The notes under the pieces: generated by a model
Databases searched by the model: none
Seen by the model: the letters and a program-made list of their open reading frames with translations, nothing else
What the model was told of the DNA's origin: nothing
Assembly (NCBI GenBank): GCA_963805605.1
Contig: CAWDUX010000002.1
Coordinates: forward strand, 2,914,001-2,978,000
DNA from: Actinocatenispora sp963805605
Lineage (GTDB): Bacteria > Actinomycetota > Actinomycetes > Mycobacteriales > Micromonosporaceae
DNA length: 64,000 nt
Reading direction: 5' to 3'
Shown here: piece after piece, positions 1 through 8,391 of the stretch
Layout: each line of letters starts with the position of its first letter
Position numbering within the stretch: position 1 is the first letter of the stretch
Made by a program: the position numbers and the translations under genes

Positions 1-2049
1 CCGCACGCGGAAACGTCGGCACAGTGGGCGTCACCGTCGGCCGACGAGCCGAGCGGAGCCGCGGCGGAACGCTCGCTGCGTACCCGGCTGATCGGCTCGG
101 CGCTGCTGACGCTTCCGGTGCTGCTGCTGGCCATGATCCCGCCGCTGCAGTTCAACCACTGGCAGTGGCTGGCGCTGACGCTGGCCTCCCCGGTGGTGAC
201 CTGGGGTGCCTGGCCGTTCCACCGGGCCGCGCTGATCAACCTGCGGCACGGTGCGGCGACCATGGACACCCTGGTCTCGCTCGGCGCGGCGGTGTCCTAC
301 CTGTGGAGCCTGTGGGCGCTGTTCCTCGGTGGCGCGGGCGGTGAGCACCTGCGGATGAGCATGCGGCTGCTGGCCGCCGACGCCGGTTCGGCCGGCGACC
401 ACCTGTACCTGGAGGTCGGCGCCGCACTGACCACGTTCCTGCTGGCCGGGCGCTACTTCGAGGCCCGCGTCGAAGCGACGGGCCGGCTCGGCGCTGCGTG
501 CGCTGCTGGAACTGGGCGCCCGCGACGTCACCGTGCTGCGTGACGGCGTGGAGCGCACCGTGCCGGTCGCGCAGCTCGCCGTCGGCGACGAGTTCGTGGT
601 CCGGCCGGGGGAGAAGATCGCCACCGACGGGCAGGTGGTGTCCGGCACCAGCGCGGTGGACGCCAGCATGCTCACCGGCGAACCCGTACCGGTCGAGGTC
701 CGGCCCGGGGACGACGTGGTCGGCGCCACCGTCAACTCCGGCGGACGACTCGTCGTACGCGCCACCCGCATCGGCGCCGACACCCAGCTGGCGCAGCTGA
801 CCCGGCTGGTCACCGAGGCGCAGAACGGCAAGGCGGCGGTACAGCGGCTCGCCGACCGGATCTCCGCGTACTTCGTACCGGCGGTGCTGCTCGATCGCCG
901 CTCGGCACCCTGGTGGCCTGGCTGCTGCTCGGTTTCGGTGCTGCGGCGGCGGTCACCGCCGGGGTGGCCGTACTGATCGTGGCCTGCCCGTGTGCGCTGG
1001 GGCTGGCGACGCCGACGGCGCTGCTGGTCGGTACGGGGCGCGGCGCGCAGATGGGCATCGTGATCAAGGGCCCGGAGGTACTGGAGTCCACCCGCCGCAT
1101 CGACACCGTCGTGCTGGACAAGACCGGTACTCTCACCACCGGCCGGATGACGCATACCGGCACCGTCGCGGCGCACGGCGAGGCCGTCGATGTCGTACTG
1201 CGGCTGGCCGGTGCGGTGGAGCACGCCAGCGAACACCCGATCGGTCGGGCACTGGCTGCGGCTGCGGCTGCGGCGAACGGCGGGCCGTTGCCGGAGGCGA
1301 CCGACTTCGAGGCGCTGCCCGGCCTCGGTGCGGCGGCCACAGTGGACGGTCGGCGGGTCGTCGTGGGCCGGGCCGCGCTGTTCGTCCAACAGGGACTGGC
1401 TGTGCCTGCGGAGGTGTCCGGTGCGGCCGGGCAGGCCGGCGCGTCGGGCGCCACCCCGGTGCTGGTCGGCTGGGACGGCGCGGCGCGCGGCGTACTGGTC
1501 GTGTCCGACACCCTCGCCGAGGGTGCCGCGGATGCGGTGGAAGCGTTGCGGGGGCTGGGGTTGCGGCCGGTGCTGCTGACCGGCGACCATCCGGCGGCGG
1601 CCCGTACCGTCGCCGCGGAGCTGGGCATCGACGAGGTGCACGCCGAGGTGCTGCCGGCCGACAAGGTCGCGGTCGTACGCGAGCTGCAGGAGTCGGGCGC
1701 GACCGTGGCGATGGTCGGCGACGGGGTCAACGACGCCGCCGCGTTGGCCGCCGCCGACCTGGGCATCGCGATGGGCACCGGTACGGACGTGGCGATCGAG
1801 GCCAGTGACCTGACCCTGGTGGGTGGTGATCTGCGGGCCGCGGTCGACGCGATCCGGTTGGCGCGGCGCACGTTGGGCACGATCCGGGGCAACCTGTTCT
1901 GGGCGTTCGCGTACAACGTGGCGGCGTTGCCGTTGGCTGCGCTGGGTCTCGTCACTCCGGTGCTGGCCGCTGCCGCGATGGCGTTCTCCAGCGTGTTCGT
2001 GGTGTCCAACAGTCTGCGCCTGTTCAGCTTCCGCCCCGCCCGCCGCTGA
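1..2049 (+). pseudogene. copper-transporting P1B-type ATPase, 5'-truncated by window edge, two frameshifts
   Basis: Exports Cu(I) across the plasma membrane using ATP. The visible part starts after the expected N-terminal metal-binding domain, which lies outside the window. It shows the MDTLVSLGA membrane segment, the TGEPVPV actuator motif (about 675), the metal-site CPC (about 985-993), DKTGT with the phosphorylated Asp (about 1117), SEHP of the nucleotide domain (about 1228) and GDGVNDAAAL (about 1717). The frame moves from 1 to 2 near 475 and back to 1 near 890-900. Removing one T in GCGTCGAAG near 478 restores the family sequence AKRRAGSALRALLELGAR. The second site is messier. All catalytic motifs survive, so a sequence error is as likely as a real pseudogene. 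Family assignment is sure; metal specificity is inferred from CPC and overall likeness to CopA/CtpA. Confidence 0.85.
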
Positions 2050-2079
2050 CCCGGCTGGGCCCTAGCGGTGAGTGCTGGT

Positions 2080-2378
2080 GCGCACAAGATCCGCAGCAGC
2101 GGGCCGTCAGCCCCGTGATTTCCCGCTGAGGGCGCGGTTACGTGGGACTCAGCGTCCAGTGCCGCGGATCTTGGCGGCGTGATGCTTCAAGATCTGGGGC
2201 AGTGGTCCGTTAGCCGGGTGTTTCTCGGCGTGTTGGTCGGGCTGGTCGCCCAGTGCTGCGGATCTTGGCGGCAGTAGGGCGGCGCCGTGCTCGAAGATCC
2301 GTGGCAGTGGGCCGTCAGTCCCGTGATTGTCGGGCTGGAGGGGCGACTGTACGGGGCTGAGTGTGCACTGCTGCAGAT
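2080..2378. repeat. palindromic repeat cluster 1 (B-A-B units)
   Basis: Three imperfect palindromes of about 80-100 bp in a row between the ATPase stop and the sigma factor gene. Each unit begins with AAGATC-type sequence plus GGCAGTGGGC and ends with GCCCAGTGCTGCGGATCTT, so the ends are inverted copies of each other. Two unit types alternate, one with a GCCGTCAGCCCCGTGATT core (B) and one with a CAGCCGGGTGTTTGTCGG core (A). The same family recurs at 4024-4258 and 5233-5468. No protein-coding content is evident. The rest of 2050-2502 shows only an A/T-richer patch near 2430-2455 that may hold the sigma gene promoter. Confidence 0.8.
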
Positions 2379-2502
2379 CTCCAACCGCGGGCCTGTGCGT
2401 TGTCGACCCGCTCCGGCCGGACTCCACGAGAAAGTTCGCATACACCTGTAAGAGTTGGCCCCGTCCGGCCATTACCTGTCAGAGGCAGGGACGAGGGGGC
2501 CG

Positions 2503-3117
2503 ATGGAAGCCGGAGCGGACCACGAGCACGAGCGCTTTGCGCGCATGTACGAGGCCCTGTATCCCCGGGTCTTCGGCTACGTACGCAACCGGGTGGGTTC
2601 CGGGCCGGCCCGCGACGTCGTTGCTGAGGTGTTCGTCGTGGCGTGGCGGCGACGCGCGCATGTTCCAGCATCAGCTCTGCCCTGGTTGCTGGTGACGGCC
2701 CGGAACGTGATTCGGCAGAGCGTGCGCGCCGGAATACGCGACGACGCGGTGGCAAGGGAACTTGCCCGCTGCCGGTCTTCGTCCGGCAGCAGCGGGGCCG
2801 ACGAGATCGTGGTGGAACGGATCACGGTACTCAGCGCGCTGGCCAGCCTGTCGCCCCAGGATCGGGACGCACTGATCCTGACCGTGTGGGACGGGCTGTC
2901 GTCACGGGAGGCAGCCCGGGTGGCGGGCTGCTCACCGGCGACCTTCGCGGTACGGCTGCACCGGGCACGACGCAGACTCGCGGACGCGCTGGACCGCCGC
3001 GATTCCCGACGCGACGCGGTACCGAACCCAGCGGAGAGCAGAGGAGGTCTCGATGAGTACTCGTCGAGTGGACAGCGCACTACGTCGAATGGCCGCGCAA
3101 GCATTGTCCGACGATGA
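2503..3117 (+). CDS. ECF-type RNA polymerase sigma factor
   Basis: Directs RNA polymerase to a specific promoter set. The protein is 204 residues from the chosen ATG, which follows the purine-rich GACGAGGGGG at good distance; an upstream start at 2455 is possible but has no ribosome site. Region 2 lies at about residues 10-75 (MYEALYPRVFGYVRNRVG, VFVVAWRRR) and region 4 at about 115-165 (LSPQDRDALILTVWDGLSS, VRLHRARRRL). The 3' end overlaps the next gene by 65 bp, so the two are certainly co-transcribed and likely translationally coupled. That partner is a single-span membrane protein in the position of an anti-sigma factor. The target promoters cannot be told from the sequence. Confidence 0.9.
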   Translation: MEAGADHEHERFARMYEALYPRVFGYVRNRVGSGPARDVVAEVFVVAWRRRAHVPASALPWLLVTARNVIRQSVRAGIRDDAVARELARCRSSSGSSGADEIVVERITVLSALASLSPQDRDALILTVWDGLSSREAARVAGCSPATFAVRLHRARRRLADALDRRDSRRDAVPNPAESRGGLDEYSSSGQRTTSNGRASIVRR

Positions 3118-4024
3118 ACAGCCGCCGGCGCCGCCGTGGCAATCCGCTCGCGATGGTGCAGCGCCGTCAACGGATGGTCTCCACACTGCGTGGACGCGCC
3201 GGCGCGGGCGGCGGCGGATGCTGGTCGGCGCTACCGCAGCGGCTGCAGTTGCCACAGTGTCAGCGCTGGTCGTCGCCAACCTGCCGGCCGGGCCGGCCTA
3301 CGCGGTGACGCCCAGGAGCCTGACCTACAGCAACACCGGTGACAGCGTTCGGGGCATTCTCGTACACCTTGCTGCTCGCGCTCGTCGGAGTCCAGCGCCT
3401 GCGGGACCGGGTCGTTACGAGTACGTGCATACGCGAGGTTGGTACCTGCACGCTGACGCTGACCTGAGCAACCACGTGCGGCACTCGGGCATTGCCGCTG
3501 TCGATCGCCAGCAGTGGATCGCTGCGGACGGTTCCGGTCGGTTGCGGGTTGTCAGCGCTGGTAAGGAGATCATGCCGAGCGGTTCATACTCCCGCAACGG
3601 GCTTGTACCCGGCGGGATCACAGCCGATGCCACGGCGGCGGAGATCCGACAGCACAGGCATATTCACGATTCGGCCGCCGGTTGGGCCAATGCGATCGGC
3701 GACATCTGGTCCGAGCAGGTGGTGCCCCCGCGGCTGCAGGGGACGCTGCTGAGCGCACTGGCCGATCAGCAGGGCGTGACACTCATGGGCGAAACGGTGG
3801 ATCGTGCCGGTCGCCGAGGGATCGCCGTGTCCGCGGACAGGGACAGCGGTGGGGTACGGGAGCGTCAAGTGCTGGTCCTGGACCAGCACACCGGGCGCTT
3901 GCTCGACCAGGAAACTGTGGCTCTGACAGCTGGAACCTTGCCGATCCGAGCCCCCGCAACGATCTCCTACACGCTGTACCTGTCGGCGGGCTATACAGAA
4001 ACGACCGCTATCACGCCACGATGA
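3053..4024 (+). CDS. CU044_5270-type membrane protein, sigma-factor partner
   Basis: 323 residues. The start is set by a near-perfect AGAGGAGGT site 5 bases before the ATG, inside the end of the sigma gene. A basic, Pro-rich cytoplasmic stretch of about 55 residues is followed by one membrane span (about 57-76, Ala/Val-rich) and a large extracytoplasmic domain with no cysteine pairs. This layout and gene order match the CU044_5270 family, which in actinomycetes commonly follows an ECF sigma gene. A role as anti-sigma or co-regulator is inferred; no zinc-binding anti-sigma (ZAS) HxxxCxxC motif is present in the N-terminal part. The stop lies exactly at the edge of repeat cluster 2. Confidence 0.75.
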   Translation: MSTRRVDSALRRMAAQALSDDEQPPAPPWQSARDGAAPSTDGLHTAWTRRRGRRRMLVGATAAAAVATVSALVVANLPAGPAYAVTPRSLTYSNTGDSVRGILVHLAARARRSPAPAGPGRYEYVHTRGWYLHADADLSNHVRHSGIAAVDRQQWIAADGSGRLRVVSAGKEIMPSGSYSRNGLVPGGITADATAAEIRQHRHIHDSAAGWANAIGDIWSEQVVPPRLQGTLLSALADQQGVTLMGETVDRAGRRGIAVSADRDSGGVRERQVLVLDQHTGRLLDQETVALTAGTLPIRAPATISYTLYLSAGYTETTAITPR

Positions 4025-4258
4025 AGCGGTGCCCTGCTGCGGATCTTGGCCGCGTGGTGCTTCAAGATCTGGGGCAGTGGGCACCCAGCCGGGTGACTGT
4101 CGGCGTGTCGGCCGGGTTGGCCGCCCAGTGCTGCGGATCTTGACCCGCTCGGCAGTACAAGATCCAGGGCAGTGGACCGTCAGCCCCGTGATATTCGGGC
4201 TGGAAGGGCGACTGGACGGAGCTGAGTCCACTGCTGCAGATCTTGACCCAGGTAGTCC
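4024..4258. repeat. palindromic repeat cluster 2 (A-B units)
   Basis: Fills the whole gap between two convergent genes. It contains an A unit (about 4062-4142) and a B unit (about 4158-4244), with arms CAAGATC..GGGCAGTGG and CCCAGTGCTGCGGATCTTG. Orientation is the same as in clusters 1 and 3. At a convergent junction such long stems could stop transcription from both sides, but no T-tract is seen. Confidence 0.8.
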
Positions 4259-4260
4259 TG

Positions 4261-5076
4261 TTACATGTCGGCGTGCAGCCATTGGTAGATCTGCCGGTAG
4301 ACGTCGGCGTCGGGCAGGTGTCCTCCCGCGTATACGTGAGCCTGCGCTGTGGGGATGTGGTCGAGCAGCCAGTCGGCGTGCTCGGAGGAAACGTTGGCGT
4401 CATGGGTGCCTCGCCAGATACCGACCGGCACGGTGATCGTTCCCGGCTCGAAGCCCCATGGCCGGGCCAGGGCGAGGCTGTCGTCGACCCAGCCGTCCAT
4501 GCTGTGCAGGAACGTTGCGTGGATGCGCGCCATGGCGTCCGGGTCGGTGTGGGCAGGAGGCCCTGGATCCATCGGTATTTCGGGTCCGCCGGCATCGATC
4601 TTCTGCATGATCTCCGCCGCGACCTCGGCAAGCCGGGACCGCAGCTCGGATTCGTCCCGGTCCGGCTCGCCACCCTCGGCCGGCTTGATGCCGGAGAGTA
4701 CGGCGCAGCGGGTGACCCGGTCGGCGAGCAGCGCGGTGCAGGCCAGCGCGTGTGGACCGCCACCTGAGCCGCCGAAGATCGCGAATCGGGACCAGCCGTG
4801 GGCGTCGGCGAGGACGCGTACGTCATTGACCGCGTCGGCCACGGTTCGTCCAGGGTGGCGGCTCGATCCGCCGTACCCCGGGCGGTCGTAGACCAGCATC
4901 CGCAGTCTGGCCTGTTCCGCTGCCTCGACGCTGCGGGGCCACTTCCATCGGCTGCTCGGAGTTCCGCTGTGCGCAATCATCGGAACGCCATCCGCCGGGC
5001 CGTACAAGCAGTAGCGAAGAATCCGGCCGTCACCGACGGACAGCTGCGAGGTCTCGGGCAAGGTCATACAGGCCAT
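4261..5076 (-). CDS. alpha/beta hydrolase
   Basis: 271 residues with a full alpha/beta-hydrolase layout: HSGTP near residue 36 as oxyanion-hole loop, YDRPGYGGS at 63-71, nucleophile elbow GGSGGG with Ser104, an acid in GTHDANV (about 223) and the catalytic His in GGHLPDAD (about 252). No signal peptide, so it is cytoplasmic. The substrate cannot be predicted. The gene stands alone between repeat clusters 2 and 3. A second ATG three codons in is an equally good start, and neither has a clear ribosome site. Confidence 0.85.
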   Translation of the reverse strand: MACMTLPETSQLSVGDGRILRYCLYGPADGVPMIAHSGTPSSRWKWPRSVEAAEQARLRMLVYDRPGYGGSSRHPGRTVADAVNDVRVLADAHGWSRFAIFGGSGGGPHALACTALLADRVTRCAVLSGIKPAEGGEPDRDESELRSRLAEVAAEIMQKIDAGGPEIPMDPGPPAHTDPDAMARIHATFLHSMDGWVDDSLALARPWGFEPGTITVPVGIWRGTHDANVSSEHADWLLDHIPTAQAHVYAGGHLPDADVYRQIYQWLHADM

Positions 5077-5232
5077 CTAACCGGAGCAGGGCCCCCCAGG
5101 AAACGTGCGCGTCAGCTGTGCGGCATGTCGAGCTGAACGGCCCGGCGCCGTCGGGCCGATCCGGGCGCCCGCCGTGCCGGAGTCGGGCACGAGGTCGGCG
5201 CGGTCCCGTGGGGTTCGGCGTTTCGCCGGGCT

Positions 5233-5468
5233 GAGCGTGCAGCGCCGCAGATCTTGGCAGCGTGGTGCTTCAAGATCTGGGCCAGTGGGCCGCCAGCCGG
5301 GTGTTTGTCGGCGTGTCGGCCGGGTTGGTCGCCCAGTGCTGCGGATCTTGACGGCAGTAGGGCGGCGCGGTGCTCGGAGATCCGTGGCATTGGGCCGTTA
5401 GCCCCGTGATTTTCGGGCTGGAGGGGTGACTGAGCGAGGTTGAGCGTCCAGTGCTGCGGATCTTGACT
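5233..5468. repeat. palindromic repeat cluster 3 (A-B units)
   Basis: Third copy of the family, lying between the hydrolase start and the CYTH stop. It begins with GCAGCGCCGCAGATCTTGG, has the inner hairpin GATCTTG...CAAGATC, then the A unit (about 5268-5350), the B unit (about 5380-5468) and ends in CCAGTGCTGCGGATCTTG. The adjoining 5077-5232 shows no gene or clear signal. Confidence 0.8.
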
Positions 5469-5496
5469 GCAGTTCGACGTGTAGCGCGGGTCAGGT

Positions 5497-6069
5497 TCAG
5501 CCCTGTGCGGCGTTGCGGTGGGTCAGGACCATGTCCTGGTAGAAGCGGGGATTCAAGTCCTCTTCGCCGATGCCCAGCTCGGAGAACAGGTCCTTGATCG
5601 TGCCGATGGCCGCCGGTACGTCATCGGCGGTCGGTACCAGCGTTTCGACCTCCAGGAACGTGGCGTCTCCGACCTCCGGCACGGTGACCAGTGTGGCCAG
5701 CAAGGTTCGTCCGGCGTGCTGGAACCGGTAGTTGCGGCAGTGCTTCTCGAAGGCAAGGTCGACGACGAACCCCAGACCGTCGAGGATCTGTTCGATCGCG
5801 CGACGGTCGGCCACCGTGGTCTCGTACTCGGGCTTGGAACCGGACTCGTCATGCACCGCCGCCGTCTTGAACGTCAGTACATGCTGCTCGCCGTCGGGTG
5901 AGGAGATGGTGCGTACCCGCAGCTCGGCATCGGCGGCGTCCAGCGAACGGTCCGGCCGCTCGTAGTACGTGTCCCGGTAGACGCTCGGCTCCTCGGCGGC
6001 CTTGCGGCGCAGCAGCTCAGCGACCCGGTCCGGTTCCCGTACGTCGACCTTCAGCTCCGCCTCGATCAC
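5497..6069 (-). CDS. CYTH-domain protein (class IV adenylate cyclase/triphosphatase-like)
   Basis: 190 residues from a GTG at 6069. The start is chosen because GAAGGAG lies just upstream and because the CYTH signature ExExK (EAELK, residues 3-7) then sits at the N terminus as usual. Further basic and acidic strand motifs (ELRVRT, HVLTFKTA, KPEYETTV, FLEVETLVP) match the triphosphate tunnel fold. Members hydrolyse or cyclise triphosphates; which substrate is used here is unknown. The start overlaps the stop of the upstream DUF397 gene (GTGA, 6066-6069), so the pair is translationally coupled, which is unusual company for either family. Confidence 0.85.
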   Translation of the reverse strand: MIEAELKVDVREPDRVAELLRRKAAEEPSVYRDTYYERPDRSLDAADAELRVRTISSPDGEQHVLTFKTAAVHDESGSKPEYETTVADRRAIEQILDGLGFVVDLAFEKHCRNYRFQHAGRTLLATLVTVPEVGDATFLEVETLVPTADDVPAAIGTIKDLFSELGIGEEDLNPRFYQDMVLTHRNAAQG

Positions 6070-6275
6070 CGCTGCTCCTTCAGGGTCCGTACAGCGTCGG
6101 TGAAGGCGCTCCACGCTGTCGGCTCGACGACCAGTGCGGGGCCGTGCGGGTCCTTGCTGTCGCGTACCGCTACGACACCCGGCAGGTTGCCGGCCACCTC
6201 GACACAGTTACCGCCGTTGTCGCCGCTGCGGGTGCTCTTGCGCCAGCGCGCCTGGGCGAGGTCAGACATGGTCAT
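6066..6275 (-). CDS. DUF397 small protein
   Basis: 69 residues. It carries the DUF397 core (ARWRKSTRSG, NCVEVA, VAVRDSKDP, W..F near the C terminus). AGGGGCA lies 8 bases before the ATG. DUF397 proteins of actinomycetes normally pair with an Scr1-type HTH protein and take part in developmental regulation; this one is instead coupled to a CYTH gene. A paralogue at 8191-8391 has the normal HTH partner. The upstream flank is the MITE-like element, so its original neighbour may have been lost. Confidence 0.85.
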   Translation of the reverse strand: MTMSDLAQARWRKSTRSGDNGGNCVEVAGNLPGVVAVRDSKDPHGPALVVEPTAWSAFTDAVRTLKEQR

Positions 6276-6314
6276 GTGGTGCTGCCCCTTCTGCTTTGAT
6301 CACCGACTGCCTCC

Positions 6315-6482
6315 CTAGTGCCGTGACCGGGAAGGTTCACCGGGCCGGGCCGGACCCAGCCGCCCGCTGGCGGCGTTGTCGCCACGCCCGAGTGCAACCC
6401 GGCACACGGGCCCGGCTCCGCCTTGCCAGCGAACGCCCGGCCCTCGCCCCGACACCGCCAACCTTCCCGGTCACGGCACTAG
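6315..6482. mobile_element. 168-bp MITE-like element with perfect terminal inverted repeats
   Basis: The ends are perfect 23-bp inverted repeats (6315-6337 and 6460-6482), starting CTAGTGCCGTGACC and ending GGTCACGGCACTAG. The inside is GC-rich with no reading frame of note. Each end has TA at its second and third bases, which would fit a TA target duplication of the IS630/Tc1 type; this is inference. It could also fold as a single large hairpin and end transcription. It sits just upstream of the DUF397/CYTH pair. Confidence 0.7.
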
Positions 6483-6785
6483 ATAACACGCTCGGAGGTG
6501 TGGAAGAGCTCAGTATCCTCGTCACCTCGTGGTAGATCGAACGTCTCGGAGACGGCACCATCTTCGTAATCTCCGGAACAAGATCATCGCAAGTTTCCCT
6601 GATCTCTGTCCAAGATCTGACCCAGGCGGTGGTCTTCCTGGTGCCCGAGCGGGCGCGCAAATCCCGAAAGGCAGCCGTCCCCGGCAAGGAGGAGGGCATG
6701 CTCCCGATGGACTGAACTTTCGCCCGCTTGATCCGTTCCAGTACCGTCCGTCCTGTTCGCATCGCCGGCGTCAGGGAGGATCGGT
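6483..6785. other. intergenic stretch without a convincing gene
   Basis: About 300 bp between the MITE-like element and the next gene. Short open frames exist on both strands but none has a start with a ribosome site and family likeness. The base composition is less GC-biased than the neighbours. The final 15 bases supply the strong AGGGAGGA site for the next gene. Confidence 0.4.
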
Positions 6786-7715
6786 TTGGCTGATGAGGCG
6801 GGTGGTACCGGGTCGCAGTTGAGCGCGGCGGAGGAGGCGTTGGTCCGGGCCGGATCGGCGACGAGGACGACAGAGACCAGGGTCGGCACGCTGGTGCAGG
6901 ACATGAAGCGCCAGCGGTTCCGCTCGATCGCCGCACAGCTGTCGCGCGTACAGGAGGCGCTGACGAGTTCCCTGCCACGGCAAGAGGATCTGGCGGAACA
7001 GGTGCGAGCGGCCAGGAAGCGGGCCGATGGCGTGACCGACAGCATGAGTCCGCAGGGGGTGATCGACGCTCTGTCGCCGCTGGTTGCGGAGCTGACCAGC
7101 GCCTCGACCGGCACGTTCGGGATTATGCAGGAGTTGAACAAGGCCCGGCAGTTGGTGCAGGCGGCGTTGAAGGGTGGCGTGCCCGGCCCGCTGGTGGGTG
7201 AGATCACGACGATCATCCGTGCGCTCGGTCAGGCCAACACGCGGCTCAAGGCTGCCAAGGAATCGACCGAGAAGAAGATCGCCGAGGCCCGCCGGACCGG
7301 AACCCTCCCCAGCGCCAACAGCCTGCCCTCGAAATTGTCTCCGCTCCAGGAGGACGACGCACGCACTGGTACGCCGGAGCCGGCGCCGAGCGAGCGTCCC
7401 GGGGAACGCGTCGCCCAAGCCGAGCACACCGATGATTCGAGCCTTGAGGAGTACCGAGGGGAAATCATCCGTAAGGCGCCCAAGGTCAAGGACAGCGTCC
7501 AGAACGTTGTGAACATCACCAAGATCGGCCTGAACCGGCCGACCGGTCAACACGTCGGAGCCGCGCCGGGTGTCCAGCTTGGCGGTGCGAGCACCCCTGT
7601 ACCGGCTGCAGACCTGGTGACCGGCGTTGTCGCGGGTGCGGCAATGATCGGGGAGATCACGCGTCAGATCAAGCGACGGGTACGCAAACGAAGGGAATCG
7701 GATGCCGACCAGTAG
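6786..7715 (+). CDS. hypothetical protein, coiled-coil rich
   Basis: 309 residues from a TTG start placed by AGGGAGGA 6 bases upstream. I do not recognise the family. The first 165 residues are strongly helical and charged, with likely coiled coils (about 45-80 and 140-168). A Pro/Glu-rich linker follows (about 180-225), then a short hydrophobic stretch near residues 278-292 (LVTGVVAGAAMIGEI) and a very basic tail (RRVRKRR), suggesting membrane or nucleic-acid contact. It overlaps the next gene by 14 bp, so the two form an operon. Confidence 0.7.
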   Translation: MADEAGGTGSQLSAAEEALVRAGSATRTTETRVGTLVQDMKRQRFRSIAAQLSRVQEALTSSLPRQEDLAEQVRAARKRADGVTDSMSPQGVIDALSPLVAELTSASTGTFGIMQELNKARQLVQAALKGGVPGPLVGEITTIIRALGQANTRLKAAKESTEKKIAEARRTGTLPSANSLPSKLSPLQEDDARTGTPEPAPSERPGERVAQAEHTDDSSLEEYRGEIIRKAPKVKDSVQNVVNITKIGLNRPTGQHVGAAPGVQLGGASTPVPAADLVTGVVAGAAMIGEITRQIKRRVRKRRESDADQ

Positions 7716-8133
7716 GCAGAGTAAAGCGTTCCGGGAGATGCTGAGGAACCAAGCCGAGGAATATCAGCAGACGGTCGGGCAGTTCGATGACGACGACTGG
7801 GAGAGTTTCGGCACGTTGATCGGAGCCGCGTTCGCGCTCGCGGTACGGCGTCAGTTCGGGTCGGAGCACACGCCTGCTGAGGTGGTCAAGCTCGTGGCCG
7901 AGCTTCGCGCCCAGTTCGACCCGGACGGGGACTCGCTCGACCCTCGTGTCTTCGAGCTGATGGTGCGGTCGGCGCTCGGTGAGAAGGGGCTCAAGCTGGC
8001 AAGCCTGTCGGACGAGGTTGTCCTGCAGATCCAGGCCGTGGCGGTGGGTGGACTCGCCGGCACCGGTCGGCTCGGTGACATCGACGAGTTCGCTGTGAGG
8101 GCCGAAGCCCTCTCCGACAAATGGTCCGAGTAG
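7702..8133 (+). CDS. hypothetical protein, acidic, partner of the preceding gene
   Basis: 143 residues. ATG start 6 bases after AAGGGA, inside the end of the upstream gene, so translation is coupled. Family not recognised. The protein is acidic and helical (FDDDDWESF, VVKLVAELRAQF, VFELMVRSALGEKG) without membrane spans or cysteines. Its charge is opposite to the basic tail of the upstream product, which would suit a complex; that is inference only. Confidence 0.7.
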   Translation: MPTSRQSKAFREMLRNQAEEYQQTVGQFDDDDWESFGTLIGAAFALAVRRQFGSEHTPAEVVKLVAELRAQFDPDGDSLDPRVFELMVRSALGEKGLKLASLSDEVVLQIQAVAVGGLAGTGRLGDIDEFAVRAEALSDKWSE

Positions 8134-8190
8134 TCGCACCGACGAGGCGAACGGCCGGCGCCTCCCGCGGGCCGGCCGTTCGCAGTTCGA

Positions 8191-8391
8191 TCAGCGATCG
8201 AGGGCACCTACAGAAATCTCGCTGACGAACGAGCTCCACGAGCGTGGCGAGACCGTCAGCGCAGGCCCCTCGGGGTCTTTCGAGTCGCGGACAGCGACGA
8301 CGACATCAAGGTTGTCGGCTACCTCTACGCAGTTGCCAGTGGTCCCGCTACGGGTGCTCTTGCGCCATCGGGCATGAGTCAGGTCAGTCAT
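8191..8391 (-). CDS. DUF397 small protein
   Basis: 66 residues from the ATG at 8391, chosen because GGAGGA stands 7 bases upstream; a start six codons earlier would bury that site. Core motifs ARWRKSTRSG, NCVEVAD and VAVRDSKDPEG are present. The start overlaps the HTH stop by 8 bases (ATGACTGA), so it is translated with the HTH partner. Pairs of this kind (WhiJ-like in Streptomyces) act as regulator plus small antagonist or partner. Confidence 0.88.
   Translation of the reverse strand: MTDLTHARWRKSTRSGTTGNCVEVADNLDVVVAVRDSKDPEGPALTVSPRSWSSFVSEISVGALDR

Noticed and set aside
31..2087. Long reverse-strand open frames opposite the P-type ATPase
   Set aside because: They are antisense shadows of a GC-rich gene; their products are Arg/Pro/Ala-rich without any motif, while the plus strand carries all P1B ATPase signatures.
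4062..4976. A 304-codon reverse frame overlapping the alpha/beta hydrolase
   Set aside because: It overlaps the hydrolase in another frame on the same strand and runs into the repeat cluster; no motifs.
2080..5468. CRISPR array
   Set aside because: The repeats are long, palindromic and variable with no regular unique spacers, and no cas genes are present.
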